Shown: positions 1 through 11,484, numbered from the stretch's first letter. The stretch is DNA of 64,000 nt from Theropithecus gelada (GCF_003255815.1 NC_037669.1:49712093-49776092), one strand, 5' to 3'. Notes: generated from the sequence alone by a model not told the origin. A program made the numbers and translations.

Positions 1-275
1 GATAAGATTTACCCTTGCTCCGCTAGAGGCTGTCTTACCAGTGCAAGGAAGAAACCCATTCATTGAGAATGAAACCAACCAAGAGAAGACAGTCAAGAGA
101 TGGAGAGAGACTGACATCTGCTGATTTTATTTGAGCACCTGGGTCCATCCATGCCTAATACCCTTGGCCTTTTCAGTTACATGAGCCAATAAATCTCATT
201 TTTACTTAAGTCATTTGCATTTTTTTCAAATATAACAGAAAGAGTTCTGACCAATACAATCTATAAACATAAAAC
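1..275 (+). mobile_element. LTR-like repeat fragment
   Basis: ATGAGCCAATAAATCTC followed by an AGAGTTCTGACCAATACA end resembles the 3' part of an LTR with a polyadenylation signal. It is cut by the window edge. Family not assigned. Confidence 0.4.
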
Positions 276-504
276 TAATTTTAGCATGTTTCTGAGAGGA
301 GAATGCTTCTTCCTTTCTCTCATCCACACCGCCTGCCAGCCAGCTCCCTGGCCCCTACCCAGGTGAGAGAGCTATGCTGGGGAGGGCTCCAGTCACTGTC
401 TAGTGTAGTTTCCCTGCCACTTATTTCTCCAAAACCATGAACGCTCTTGTCAATAACAAACATTTATGAAGACCCTGCTGCGTGCAGGGCCCTATTCTAC
501 TCCT

Positions 505-725
505 GGCTTATTGCTTGGCGCCCTCAGCGGCTGACTGGCTTGGCTTTGGGGATGTCTTCCATTTGCCCTCCAGACCCATTCTCGGCCCTGCATGTGTCTG
601 GGCGGTGGATCTCCATGGACTGCCCCATGCGGGTTCCCTCTCCTTCAGATTCCAGTGTGGTTCAGATCAGGCGGAGAGAGGAGAGGAGAGAGGCACTGCC
701 ACTCCCCTCCCTGCCTGCTGCATTT
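505..725 (+). repeat. Interspersed repeat copy, inverted relative to 2130-2330
   Basis: GACTGGCTTGGCTTTGGGGA to GTTCCCTCTCCTTCAGATTC recurs in reverse complement at about 2150-2320 with roughly 85% identity by eye. Family not named. Confidence 0.6.
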
Positions 726-1031
726 TCGCTGCATTATTTTCCTACAGCCACAGCTCCTGCAGGCAGCCCTCCCTGATGGCTCCAGCTCTCTTGGGGTTCT
801 GGCAACACCACCCCTCCCTTGTTCCTCCCGGCCTCAGGATGCTCGTTGCTCCCCACTCTGTCTCTGGCTCTTCTCCTGACCCTGTCCATACCATCACTGA
901 GCTGTCCTCAGGTGCCCCCTTTCAGTGGGGGGCTGTTTCCTGCCAGGGTCCCAGTGGACACAGCCTTAGTAGAAGACATAAAATAGTAACACAGTGAAGA
1001 CAGGTCAGTCTGGCTTACAGAATCATGGGAG

Positions 1032-1328
1032 GCTTTTTTTGTTTTTTGAGACAAGTTCTCACTCTGTCACCCAGGCTAGAGTGCAGTGGTGCAATCACGG
1101 CGTGGCTCACTGAGGCCTTGACCTTCTCAGGCTCAGGTGATCCTCCCACCTCAGTCTCCTGCGTAGCTGGACTACAGGTGTGCATCACCACATCCAGCTA
1201 ATTTTTGCTTTTTTTTTTTTTTTGGAGAGACAAGTTTTTGCCATGTTGCCCAGGCTGTTCTTGAACTCCTGGGCTCAAGCAATCCTCTCGCCTCGGCCTT
1301 CCAAAGTGCTAGGATTACATGCCCGACC
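1032..1328 (-). mobile_element. Alu, antisense, old (J-like)
   Basis: T-tract then TTTTGAGACAAGTTCTCACTC and CCAGGCTAGAGTGCAGTGG. Target-site duplication ATGGGAG(G/A)CTTT at about 1026-1037 and 1333-1343. Confidence 0.9.
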
Positions 1329-1404
1329 CTTATGGGAGACTTTAATAGCCTCCTTATGCCCATTAACGCCAAGAGTAAATATTATTATTGTTATTATTAC
1401 AACA

Positions 1405-1610
1405 GTGACATTTTCTGAGCATTCACTATGTCCCGGGCACTGAACTAAGAACCTTATTTATGTTATCACATTTGATCCCCACAATGACTCAGGGGATCAT
1501 GTAAATATTTACTCAGGTAAATACTGCTATTATTCTCATTTTCCAGATTAGGATACTGAGTTTCAGAGAAGGGAAGCTACTTGCCTAGGATCATACAGCT
1601 AGTGAATTGC
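1405..1610 (-). repeat. MIR element
   Basis: CATTCACTATGTCCCGGGCA and AGCTACTTGCCTAGGATCA are the reverse MIR core. Confidence 0.65.
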
Positions 1611-1616
1611 TAAGTG

Positions 1617-2072
1617 CTATGGTTTGGATGTCTGTCCCCTCCAAACCTCATGTTGAAATTTGATCTTCAATGTTTGGGTCGTGGGGACAGAGTCAGCCAT
1701 GAACAGATTAATGCCTTCCCTCAGGGATGAGTGACTTCTCACTCTGAGTTCTTTTGAGAGCTGGTTGTTAAAAAGAGCCCAGCACTCTGTGCTCGCTTTC
1801 TCTCTCTTTCTCTCTGTCTCTCTCTCCCTCTAGCTCTCTTTCTTGCTCTCTCACTCTCTCACTGTCGTTTTCTCTCTGGCCATGTGATCTTTGCACACAC
1901 AGGCTCCCCTTCACCTTCCACCATGAGAGGGAGCAGCCTGAGGCTCTCACCAGATGCAGATGCCCAGTTTGAACTTTCCAGCGATCAGAATCATGAGCCA
2001 AATAAACCGTTTTCCTTTCTAAATTACCCAACCTCAGATATTGCTTTATAGCAACACTAAATGGACTAAGAC
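1617..2072 (+). mobile_element. MaLR solo LTR (MST/MLT1 type) with (CT)n tract
   Basis: Starts with GCTATGGTTTGGATGTCTGT and ends with ATTGCTTTATAGCAAC then a GGACTAAGACA-type end, both hallmarks of MaLR LTRs, including the ATGAGCCAAATAAACC polyadenylation region. A (CT)n expansion occupies about 1795-1870. Confidence 0.8.
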
Positions 2073-2129
2073 ACTAAGCCAAGATGGAAACCCAATTCTG
2101 TACGACCCCAAAATCCAGGGTCATACAGG

Positions 2130-2330
2130 AAGGGGAGTGGAAATGCCCTGACTTTCCTCTCCTCTCTGATCTTCTAAACCACACCAGAATCTGAAGGAGA
2201 GGGAACCTGCATGGCGCAGTCCATAGAGATCTGCCGCCTGGACATATACAGGGTCAAAAATGGGTCTGGTAATGGAGGACATCCCCAAAGCCAAGCCAGT
2301 CAGCAGCTGGAGTCTCTTAACTACCACCCT
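2130..2330 (-). repeat. Interspersed repeat copy, inverted relative to 505-725
   Basis: On the minus strand it reads GACTGGCTTGGCTTTGGGGA and GTTCCCTCTCCTTCAGATTC, as in the 505-725 copy. It lies just downstream of the MaLR LTR. Confidence 0.6.
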
Positions 2331-2659
2331 GTAGACTGTGTGGCAGAGTCCAGAATCAAATTTCAACTTGAGATTTCAATTCTGTCTCTGCCTACCTCTT
2401 CTGACAACCTCCTCTGCTATCACTTGGCATTGCTGAGGCAGTATCCCTCCTACACAGCACCGGCTTCTGCACCTGGGTGAGTCTCTCCAGCCCAAGCACA
2501 GGATGACCTCTGGGAGAGAGAGTTCTCCTTCTCATGCCCCATTTGTCCCCTCATGGCCCCAGCTGTTAACCAAGACTGAGGCAGAGGGCCTGACTTGCCT
2601 TCTCACTGAGGCTCATCCTGAGGAGAGACTGATGGTTTAATATTAACCCCAATAATAGG

Positions 2660-2870
2660 AATAGCTTACATTTATCAATCACCTGCAATGCCCTGTGCCC
2701 ACACTAAGCGCATCATATGCATTGCCTTATTTTATTCTCACATACAGCTTTGCAATGTAGGTACTATAGCTATCCCACTTGACAGATGGGGAAACTGAGG
2801 CTCAGAGACATTAAGTAGGTCAGGAAAAACTCAAGACTCCAGTATTCTTGACTCCATGTGCTTAACTTTT
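2660..2870 (-). repeat. MIR element
   Basis: GATGGGGAAACTGAGGCTCA and ACATTAAGTAGGTCAGG. Confidence 0.65.
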
Positions 2871-3615
2871 AAGACATGCTATGACTGTGTTGACAGTTTC
2901 CTAATGAGTTACAGCCAAGGGAGCAGTTTCTAGAGGTACAGTCAGTAAGACCAGGTTGTTTCTCTTTGTGTGGCTCATGAAGTCTCCTGGTGGGTTCGAG
3001 GTCTTCTATGTAAAGGACTCTGTGTGTGGGGAGGGTCAGATACTGGGGCTAATATCAATGGTAATAACTCTCAAGCTCACTTTGAAAGACAGTCTGGATG
3101 CTTCTCTCTTCTCCAGAGCAAGCAGCTGTGCATCTCTGAAGAAATGAATGTTGATGGGTCTAAACCAATCGTAGAAATTCAATTTTTTTTTTTTTTTTTG
3201 CTGGTGTTCTGTTTAGGGGTGTTTGTGTCATTCAGTGAAATATGATGGAATATCAATGGGGGCTTTGGGAATAGATTTCCTTGCTGATAAAACAGAGGCA
3301 CCATGGCCCAAAAAATAAGTCCCCTTCTGCTTATGTCATCATGGTTTTGAGTGATGACTGGCACTCTGGCAGCCATTTTGTGATCATGAGGGCACAAGCC
3401 TGAGATGGAAGTCAACTGACAGGGGACGGCAGAGCAGCAAGATCGATACATATGAGTTCTTGACAATGTCATTGAGCCATACCACAAAGACTTCACCAAC
3501 TCTGAGGCCACCCCACCATCTGGACATCTTGTTACATAGGATAATAAAATCGGCTAATTGTTTATATAATTGCTAGTTGGGGTTTCTGTTACTCGTGGCC
3601 AGAACAGCCTGATTG

Positions 3616-3888
3616 ACCGGGCACAGTGGCTCACACCTATAATCCCAGCACTTTGGGAGGCTGAGGTGGGCAGATCACCTGAGGTCAGGAGTTCAAAACC
3701 AAACTGGCCAACATGGTGAAAGCTTGTCTCTACTAAAAATACAAAAATTAGCCAGGTGTCGTGGCACATGTCTTGTAGTCCCAGCTACTCAGGTGGCTGA
3801 GGCAGGAGAATTGATTGACCCCAGGACGTGGAGGCTACACTCCATCCTGGGTGACAGAGCAAAACTCCGTCTCAGAAAAAGAAAAAAG
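3616..3888 (+). mobile_element. Alu, sense, with internal right-arm deletion
   Basis: Starts GACCGGGCACAGTGGCTCAC and ends in an A-rich tail, flanked by CAGCCTGATTG at 3605-3615 and 3890-3900. Right-arm bases between GTGGAGGCT and ACACTCCATCC are missing. Confidence 0.9.
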
Positions 3889-4004
3889 CCAGCCTGATTG
3901 CTACAGAACCTGACATTTTCAGCCTCAACATTTGCTACTTTCCAGTCCTCACGCTCCCCACCATCTGCGCTCACTCCCCTTAGCCTCTCACTGTCCCCAA
4001 ACAT

Positions 4005-4245
4005 GCCATGCCCTCTCCTGCTCCCACACCTTTGCCTATCACCATTCTGCCTGCCAAGAATGCCCTTGCCCACCTATCCCTTAATAGCCAGTGACTCAGT
4101 GACATTCCTGTATCTGGGAAGTCCTTCCTGACACCCCTGGCTGGGATGCATGACCCTCCTCTGTGGTTCCAGCTCCTCCTTCACAGCACTGACCACCAAG
4201 GGACATGTCTGTCCCCCACTGACCCGCGAGATCTTTGAGAAGGGA
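4005..4245 (+). repeat. L2 fragment
   Basis: CAAGAATGCCCTTGCCCACC and GGAAGTCCTTCCTGACACCC are typical L2 sequence. Confidence 0.55.
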
Positions 4246-4344
4246 AAGAGGGAATTATGTCCCTGGCACTCAGGAAGGATGCTGCTCAGGGATTTCATGG
4301 GTTTATCATGTCCTGAAACCGTTATGCTTGTCTACATGAATACG

Positions 4345-4600
4345 TGTGGCAGAGTGAGTTTGTTAAATCACAGGCTTTGGAGTTACACAGACCTAGGTAT
4401 GAGTTCAGCCAGCTGTCTGACGAGTACACTAACGAGCTATAGCACCTCTAGGCACTAACAACCTCTCTGTGTCTCAGTCCACCTACCTGCAAAGTGGAGA
4501 TGGTAAACCTGTCTTACTAGGGCGTGCTGAAGATTAGACAAGGCGTGTTAACTCTTAACTTGGTGCCTGGTATGTAGCAGATTATTCATACATGCCAGCT
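4345..4600 (+). repeat. MIR element
   Basis: AGGCTTTGGAGTTACACAGA, ATGAGTTCAGCCAGC and AACTTGGTGCCTGGTATGTA. Confidence 0.6.
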
Positions 4601-5559
4601 CTTGGGATTATTACTTTATTGGTTTGCATTTAATTTTTGTTGGGGGAAGAGTTTTGAGCTTTTGCCAAATTCTCAAATGGGTCTATGATCCAGGAAGGTC
4701 AAGAACCACTGGTTTGGAGAGTAAAAGGAGCCCCCAGTGGGTCTGCTGGCTATGATGAGTATACTGCATAAGTGCTCACATGGCGGCTTTGTGACGTCCA
4801 CTGGGAGGTACTGTGTAAGTGTCCCTCTGTGGGTCACAGTGTGATCTTGCCCATGATGAATTTCCCCTCCCAAGCCCCTGGGTCCCTGTGACCTCCAGGG
4901 CTCTCCAAATACCTCATTAGCACAGGCTGAGAGCAGAGCTAGAAGTGGGGCTGCTGTTGCCTCTGCAGAGAACGTCCCTCATTAGAGCAGAGAGAAGCAG
5001 CAGCTCTGACAGGGGCTGGGCAGGGGCAAGGCCCCTTTGTGTCTGGGCCTGATGATTCAGGGAACATTGCACTTCTGAGGACATCATTGTCAGCACAAAG
5101 CTGCGGCTCTGACGACAGAGCCCAGGCTCCTCTGGACTGGCACTGTCCCGCCTCCCCCAGCTCCCTTGATTGCTCAGCCCGCTTTCCTATGACTGCACCA
5201 GTGTTAAAGCTGCATCTGTAATAAACTGTCCTTTTACTCACTGGTCCTCCCAGTGGCCAAGAGAGGGTAGACTGTGATCCCTGTCAGAACCCTGAGGCCC
5301 CAATAGACTGGGCAGAGCCAGGTTTGGGATTCATGTCCCCCTGCTCCAAACTCTTGCAGAATGGCGGGCAGAAGTGCACACTTAGTATCAGGCACACCAG
5401 GGTGGGTCCCAGTTGTGCCACTCTCAAGCCGTGGTGTTGGGCCAGCCGTTTCTATTTTCTGAGCTCCAGTTTCTTCATCTGTGGGAAGGAGATAAATAGT
5501 CACAACTGAACCGCCTCCTCCCCTGCCTTGCAGAGAAATCATTCTAAAAGTCACATCTA

Positions 5560-5930
5560 ATTATATCGCCCTCCTGCTCACAGCCCTCAGCAACACTCCC
5601 TGGCCCTCAGGATGAAGGTGAAGGTTTTTGGTCTGCCTTTCAAGGCCCTTTGCAATCTGGATGCTGCCCACTGCCCTGGCCACAGCCCCCACCACACACC
5701 CCAACCAGTCACAAACCAAACCACTTCTCTCCTCAGCCCACTCAATTCTGTTTCCTTTACCAGGAATTCTTTCTGCCTCTCTTTTTCACCAGGAAAATCC
5801 CTGCTTCAAACTCAATGCAGGTACTTCCTCCTCCAGGAAGCCCTCTGTGACCTCCCACTCCCTCTTTCCACATTGCATTAGGTGCCTCCTCTTGGCTTCC
5901 ACCTCCCAGAGCTGAGTGGACCTTGTGCTA
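5560..5930 (+). repeat. L2 fragment
   Basis: CTCCCTGGCCCTCAGGATGA, TTTCAAGGCCCTTTGCAATC, CCAGGAAGCCCTCTGTGACC. Short open frames here are chance. Confidence 0.7.
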
Positions 5931-6948
5931 GAATCCTGGCATTAGAAAGAGCCTTAAAAGTTCATGGAAAGCAGTGCATCTCCGAGCGTGGCCCAGCGTC
6001 ATCTGGACACTTGCGAGAAATGTACATTCTCGGGTCCCACTCCCAGACCTCCTGAATCAGAAACTCTGGGAGTGGGACCCAGCCATCTGTGTTGTAACAA
6101 AGTCCTCCAGGGAATTCTGATGCCCAAATGTCAGAACCACTGGTCTAATGCAGTCCTTTGCAACCATGCTAGAGTTCTGTATTTGCGGTGCTCCGTGAAA
6201 TCGACTGCCATGTGGTCTGGGCTCCTGCACCTGCTACAGGAGAAAGAGGCCCCTGCTGAGCTATTGGTGCCCCTGTGTGCCCAGCCACCCCTCCTTCCAG
6301 GGGCCTTCAGCTAATAGAGAGAGTTGCCATAAGTGCTCACGTGGCGGCTTTGTGAGAGTTCTCTCCATCACATCCCATTCTCCCACTTCCTGCAGACACA
6401 TGGCCAATTTTAAATTGTAACTTTCTTTTATTGGCGAAGAAGAAATTTTGGCACCTGTTTCATTTATTTCTCATCAGCTTCTCTTTATCCCAATCTTGCC
6501 AGGCTGGGGCCTGCTGGGCTTAAGAATCGAAATACTGGTCATCTGCCTCTTAAGGAAAATGCTGTAAATTTCATGGGGCTTATCTCAGGCGCACCAAGTG
6601 TTACCTGGAAAATACATCTTTCCTCCTCTTCTCCTGCTCAGCAACCTGCCAGTGTGGTTCAGAGGGTTGTAAAAGTATCAGTAGTCCAGATGGTTTCTGA
6701 ACCAACTTCTCTTCCCATTAGAAGAGTCCAGCTTCCCTCAATTCCCCTTTTTCCACTTTTGGAATTGCTAACCTGTCATACTTGGAGGTTCTTCTTGGTG
6801 TCTAACCTAACTCTTTGTTATTGCTGGCTCCAAATCAGCCTGTCACTATAGAGGAAAAGTATTTTTATCTCTGTTTTTCGGCCTGGAAACTAGCACAGGA
6901 CCTGGCATACAGTAGACACTCAATGTTAGTTTAGAAAATAAGTGAATG

Positions 6949-7256
6949 GGCCGGGCGCGGTGGCTCAAGCCTGTAATCCCAGCACTTTGGGAGGCCGAGA
7001 CGGGCGGATCACAAGGTCAGGAGATCGACACCATCCTGGCTAACACGATGAAACCCCGTCTCTACTAAAAATACAAAAAACTAGCCGGGCGAGGTGGCGG
7101 GTGCCTGTAGTCCCAGCTACTCGGGAGGCTGAGGCAGGAGAATGGCGTAAACCCGGGAGGCGGAGCTTGCAGTGGGCTGAGATCCGGCCACTGCACTCCA
7201 GCCTGGGCTACAGAGCGAGACTCCGTCTCAAAAAAAAAAAAAAAAAAAAAAAAAAA
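6949..7256 (+). mobile_element. Young AluY, cercopithecid YRa-type
   Basis: GGCCGGGCGCGGTGGCTCAA GCCTGTAATCCC start, GGCGAGGTGGCGGG and GATCCGGCCACTGCACTCC in the right arm, long A-tail. Perfect 15-bp target duplication GAAAATAAGTGAATG at 6934-6948 and 7257-7271. Confidence 0.93.
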
Positions 7257-7323
7257 GAAAATAAGTGAATGAATGAATGAGGAGATTAATAATAACAATT
7301 ATTGATGATGAAAATGAACATTT

Positions 7324-7440
7324 AGGCTGAGGTGGGGCAATTGCTTGAGCCCAGGAGGTCAAGGCTGCAGTGAGCTATGATCACGCCACTGCACTCCAGC
7401 CTGGGTGATAGAGCAAGACCATATATCTAAAAAATAAAAA
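7324..7440 (+). mobile_element. 5'-truncated Alu right-arm fragment
   Basis: GGAGGTCAAGGCTGCAGTGA and CACTGCACTCCAGCCTGG followed by an A-rich tail; the left arm is absent. Confidence 0.8.
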
Positions 7441-7630
7441 CAAAAATGAATATTTACTCTCAGGATTATGTTAAGTGTCTCAGATATATTCAAACACCCA
7501 ACAACCTTATGAGGTAGATACTATTTTATCCCTATTTTACATAGGGGAAAACTGAAGCTCAGAGAGATTAAGCAGTTTGCCTAAGGTCACACAGCAATGT
7601 CATGACAGAACTAGTAATTGAACCCAGCTG
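7440..7630 (-). repeat. MIR element
   Basis: ACAACCTTATGAGGTAGATA and GTTTGCCTAAGGTCACACAG. Confidence 0.7.
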
Positions 7631-8689
7631 AACTAATTATACAATTGAAAGATCACTTCCTACATTATCCCTTGAGTGTTGCTTTTCTGAGGGGCACAGC
7701 TATCGCAGGAAGCCTCTAGCTCCTGGAGGTTCAGTGTGAGTGAGGGCCAGGCAGAGACAAATGAGCTCCATACTTGTCCTTTGATGAAAACCTCCTGAAG
7801 ACAGCTGGGGAGAAGGAGGAGGAGGAGGTGGACAGAAGCTGGGTACACCAGAGGAGACAGAGATGTGGCGTCAAAGGCAACAAGTGCTGATAGGTCTGTG
7901 AGTAAGAGGCCCCTTCTCTGTCACTGGGCTGGGGCTTCTATCAGAGCAAAGCTTCAAAACCAATGACAAGTCAGTAAAAGACAATGCTGGCCTGCTCCTG
8001 CTGCCAACACACGCATTTTCTTGACTTAACACCGCTCTTTCCTTCTTTTTTTAACCCCTTAAGCTTATGATCATTTTTAATATTTTAAATTTACTCAGGT
8101 AATAAATTAAGACATTATCACTTTAAAATGTATGTAATATACAGATACGTAGAGCCAAAATTAGAACTTCCTTGTATAACCCCCCACCTCCCAGCTCGAA
8201 GATGTTGCCACGGTTCACAGTTTGAAATTGGTTAGCCTGGTTTCTCTAGAAATGGGACTCAGGACAAGGGTGAATGTATGGCTGCTTCCTTTGGGTGGTG
8301 CAAGCCCAGAGATGAGCCCAGGATGATCACAGGCCCAGAAAGAGAGCAGGGAGGCCATGGGATGGGTGGTACCATGAGGCCATCACCCTCATGGCTGCTC
8401 TGGAGGCACACCCACCTCACACAGAACACCTCCAAGAGGACTGCAAGGAGAAATCCAGCCTCACATAGTCCAGAGAAAGATGGAAGGAGAGGGGGTATAT
8501 CCACCTAGATCCCTCCTGTCTCCTGGGTCTCATTAGTCAACCTTGGCTCTGTGGCCAATGAAGGATTAATTCTTTTATACCTCTGGCACCATTTGGTCAC
8601 TTTGGGGGCTCTGAAGTCTTTCCATCCCACACACTGTGGGGTGTGTCTCAAATATAGATATAAGTCTTATTATTACTCAAGTATGGTGA

Positions 8690-9485
8690 GGCCAACAGCT
8701 TAGGAGACGACTGCCATGGAAAAGAGACTTTGTTACTCACAGGTCCCAAGAGGAGGGGGCAGGCCATGCCAGCAAGGGCCACAAGGAGGAGCATGAGGGT
8801 CGGTTAGGAGGCAGAGGGTCTGAGGGGCAAATGGGGCAAGATCCTTTACTTTAGTTTCCAGGTGAGGCAGGGTAAGCCGGCTTAGGATTGGCTAGATTGA
8901 ATAATTTCAGCAGGCTTCGGGGCATAGCGTCTGACCCTAGATGCTTGGTACCTGGCCCTGGAGTGATTAGGACAGGGGAATAGTGGCCCAGAGTGAAAGA
9001 GCCCAGAGATAAAGAGGGTGGTGGGGGTGGGGGCTGTGCATTGATTAGTTTGCAGGTGAAATGCACGCTCACAGGCCAGTCCTTTACTATCTCTTGGCCA
9101 TCCTTGGGAGGAGCAATCCCTCCACGGTTACCAAGGCCCCAGATATCAAAGCATCAGAAACACAGAAGATAGAAAGGTATGATTAATACAGGGAAGAACC
9201 AGAAACTCTGGGCATGAGCTGGTGGATCTAGCGGCACTGTGGTGGCCAAGGGGGAGGGTCCTGCACTCCCAGAGCCAATGACTGGTGATCCCTGGCAGGG
9301 ACAATCTCCTCTGCCTACTGCGACCTCTTTGACCGCAGCTCCTCCTACTCTCCCCTCATTCACACCAGCCTCCTTTGCCTCCTTACTGTTTCTGAAACAT
9401 GCCAGGCAACAGGGGACAGGGCTGTAACTTTCTAGATCATTTTCCCTACATTTGTACACAGTCACATGCACATATATTTGCACAC
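8690..9485. other. Unassigned intergenic sequence
   Basis: Purine-rich GGAGG/AGGGG text with no convincing gene. Small open frames lack family features. Part may be an old LTR; I could not assign it. Confidence 0.3.
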
Positions 9486-9489
9486 TATT

Positions 9490-9905
9490 GTCTCAAGACT
9501 TTTCTGATGCCGCCGCACATCTTAGGGCTCTCCTTATGTCAGTCGTTAGAATTTCCTTTGTTCTTTTAAATCACTATAATGGTTGATGCATGGGTGCATC
9601 AAAAGTCACTTATGCACACCCCTATCAATGGATATTTAGGTTATTTTCAGCACTTCCTGATTATAAACAATGCCATCATAAGCAGTCTTGCTCCTGTCTT
9701 TGTATAGACATGAGAGTTTCCGTGGGATAGAACACCTACAAGCAAAATTGCTAGGACAAAGGGCATGGGTAGTTAACATTTTCATAAATACTGCCAACTG
9801 CTCCATAGAAAGCCATTCCCAATTTATACACCCACCCAAAGTGCGTGAGGTTTCAGAGAACTCATTTCTCCACACCATTTCCAACCACAGCTATTTTCAG
9901 TGATT
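9490..9905 (-). mobile_element. L1M-type LINE 3' fragment, antisense
   Basis: Contains the L1-like sequence ATCAATGGATATTTAGGTT, TTATAAACAATGCCATC and AAATTGCTAGGACAAAGGG typical of old L1 3' regions read on the opposite strand. Confidence 0.6.
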
Positions 9906-9934
9906 AATCTTTTTGAAATCAATCTATTTCATTT

Positions 9935-10549
9935 TCTTTTTTCTTTTCCTTTTTTCATTTTAGAGGTGAAGTCTCACTCTGTCGCCCAGGCTGGAGTGCA
10001 GTGGTGGGATCTCAGCTCACTGCAGGCTCCGCCTCCTGGATTCAAGCAATTCTCCTGCCTCAGTCTCTGGAGTAGCTGGGATTACAGGTACACCCACCAC
10101 ACCCAGCTAACTTTTGTATTTTTGTATATATATTTTTTGAGGCGGAGTTTCGCTCTTGTTGCCCAGGCTGGAGTGCAATGGCGTGATCTCGGCTCACTGC
10201 AGCCTGCGCCTTTCGGGTTCAAGTGATTATCCTGCCTCAGCCTCCTGAGGAGCTGGGATTACAGGCATGTGCCACCACGCCCAGCTAATTTTGTATTTTT
10301 AGTAGAGATGAGTTTTCTCCATGTTGGTCAGGCTGGTCTTGAACTCCCGACCTCAGGTGATCTGCCCGCCTCAGCCTCCCAAAGTGCTGGGATTATAGGC
10401 ATGAGCCACTGCGCGCGGCCTTAATTTTCATATTTTTAGTAGAGATGGGGTTTCACCATTGTTGGCCAGGCTGGTCACGAACTCCTGACCTCAAGTGATA
10501 TGCTTGCCTCAGCTTCCCAAAGCTGTGTGAGTCACCACGTCTGGCTGAA
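9935..10549 (-). mobile_element. Antisense Alu with a second Alu inserted inside it
   Basis: Outer parts are about 9935-10130 and 10421-10549. The inner Alu (10131-10420) starts with its own T-run and GAGGCGGAGTTTCGCTC and ends GCGCGCGGCC. The outer element resumes at TTTTTAGTAGAGATGGGG. Confidence 0.85.
10131..10420 (-). mobile_element. Inner Alu, antisense (S-like)
   Basis: Full-length antisense Alu nested in the one spanning 9935-10549, with CGCTCTTGTTGCCCAGG and TCAGCCTCCCAAAGTGCTGG. Confidence 0.85.
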
Positions 10550-10560
10550 ATGAAATCAAC

Positions 10561-10764
10561 TTCCTTCCTTCCTTCCTTCCTTCCTTCCTTCCTTCCTTCC
10601 TTCCTTCCTTCCTTCCTTCCCTCTCTCTCTCTCTCCCCTCCTCTGTCTCTCTTTCTTTCTCTCTCTCTTTCTCTCTCTCTTTCTCCCCTCTCCTCTCCTC
10701 TCCTCTCCTCACCTCTCCCCTGCTCCCCCCTCCCCTCCCCTCCTTTCCTTTCCTTTTCTTCTCT
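10561..10764 (+). repeat. (TTCC)n / (CT)n polypyrimidine tract
   Basis: About 60 bp of TTCC repeats, then CT/TTTC and CCTCTCCTCT blocks. On the plus strand it contains almost no purines. It appears to be the degenerate tail of the Alu fragment at 10765-10892. Confidence 0.95.
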
Positions 10765-10892
10765 CTTGTTCTGTTGCCCAGGCTGGAGTGCCTGGCACGA
10801 TCTTGGCTCAAGTCAATCACAGGTTCAAGCCATTCTCCTGCCTCAGCCTCCCAAGTAGCTGGGACTACAGGCATGCACCACCATGCCCAGCT
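10765..10892 (-). mobile_element. Partial Alu, antisense
   Basis: TTGTTCTGTTGCCCAGGCTG to GCACCACCATGCCCAGCT. With the pyrimidine tract it is flanked by ATGAAATCAAC at 10550-10560 and 10893-10903. Confidence 0.85.
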
Positions 10893-10975
10893 ATGAAATC
10901 AACCTATTTCTGGTAGCCACTCTATTTCATTCCAAAAATGGCTTGAAGTAGTTTTTACTCAAAAAAATACCTGAA

Positions 10976-11476
10976 GTTCCTCTTTTGCAAGGATCTGCCA
11001 ACATAGGCCATGTCTACCCTCAAAACATGAAGAAGGCATGCTGGTCATCACCAAGAAGTACTACATGCACCCGGACAGCAACTTCCACACACACACACAC
11101 ACACAAGCATGCATGCAAGGAGATCACCATCATTCCTGGCAGGAAGCTCTGCAGCCAGACAGCAGGCTATGCTATGCACCCGATGAAGCAGATTCAAGAG
11201 GCCCAGGGAGAGCCAGCTCCATGAGGTTGCCGGAGGAGGGAGGAAGAAGAGAGAATTCTGTTCCTGAGGTCTCAGCCTGGGTGGAGAGATCACTGAAGCA
11301 GATCCTGACACTAAGGACATGCTGAAGCTTCCGGACTTCAGCAGTCTGTCCAACCTGCAGGTCACTCAGCCTGCAGTTGGGATGAATTTCAAAACGCCTC
11401 ATAGAGCTGTTTGAATCTTTCTACTCTGGTATAATGAACATTTCCAATAAACCTGGGACAACAGAAGAAAAAAAAA
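10976..11476 (+). pseudogene. RPS17: Processed pseudogene of ribosomal protein S17
   Basis: Intronless copy of the RPS17 mRNA, including 5' leader (CCTCTTTTGCAAGGATCTGCC), coding part, 3' UTR with AATAAA at 11446-11451 and an A-rich tail at 11468-11476. The start codon is ATA at 11003, a one-base deletion follows near 11038, and the segment after FHT has become a (CA)n run at about 11086-11104. The C-terminal part (PEVSA, MLKL, SLSNLQVTQP, GMNFKTP) is still readable and the ancestral stop is TGA at 11412-11414. Frameshifts rule out an S17 protein. RPS17 has many processed copies in primates. Confidence 0.9.
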
Positions 11477-11484
11477 CGAAGCAG

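Noticed and set aside
10509..10874. Glu/Arg/Lys-rich minus frame
   Set aside because: Translation of the pyrimidine tract; low complexity.
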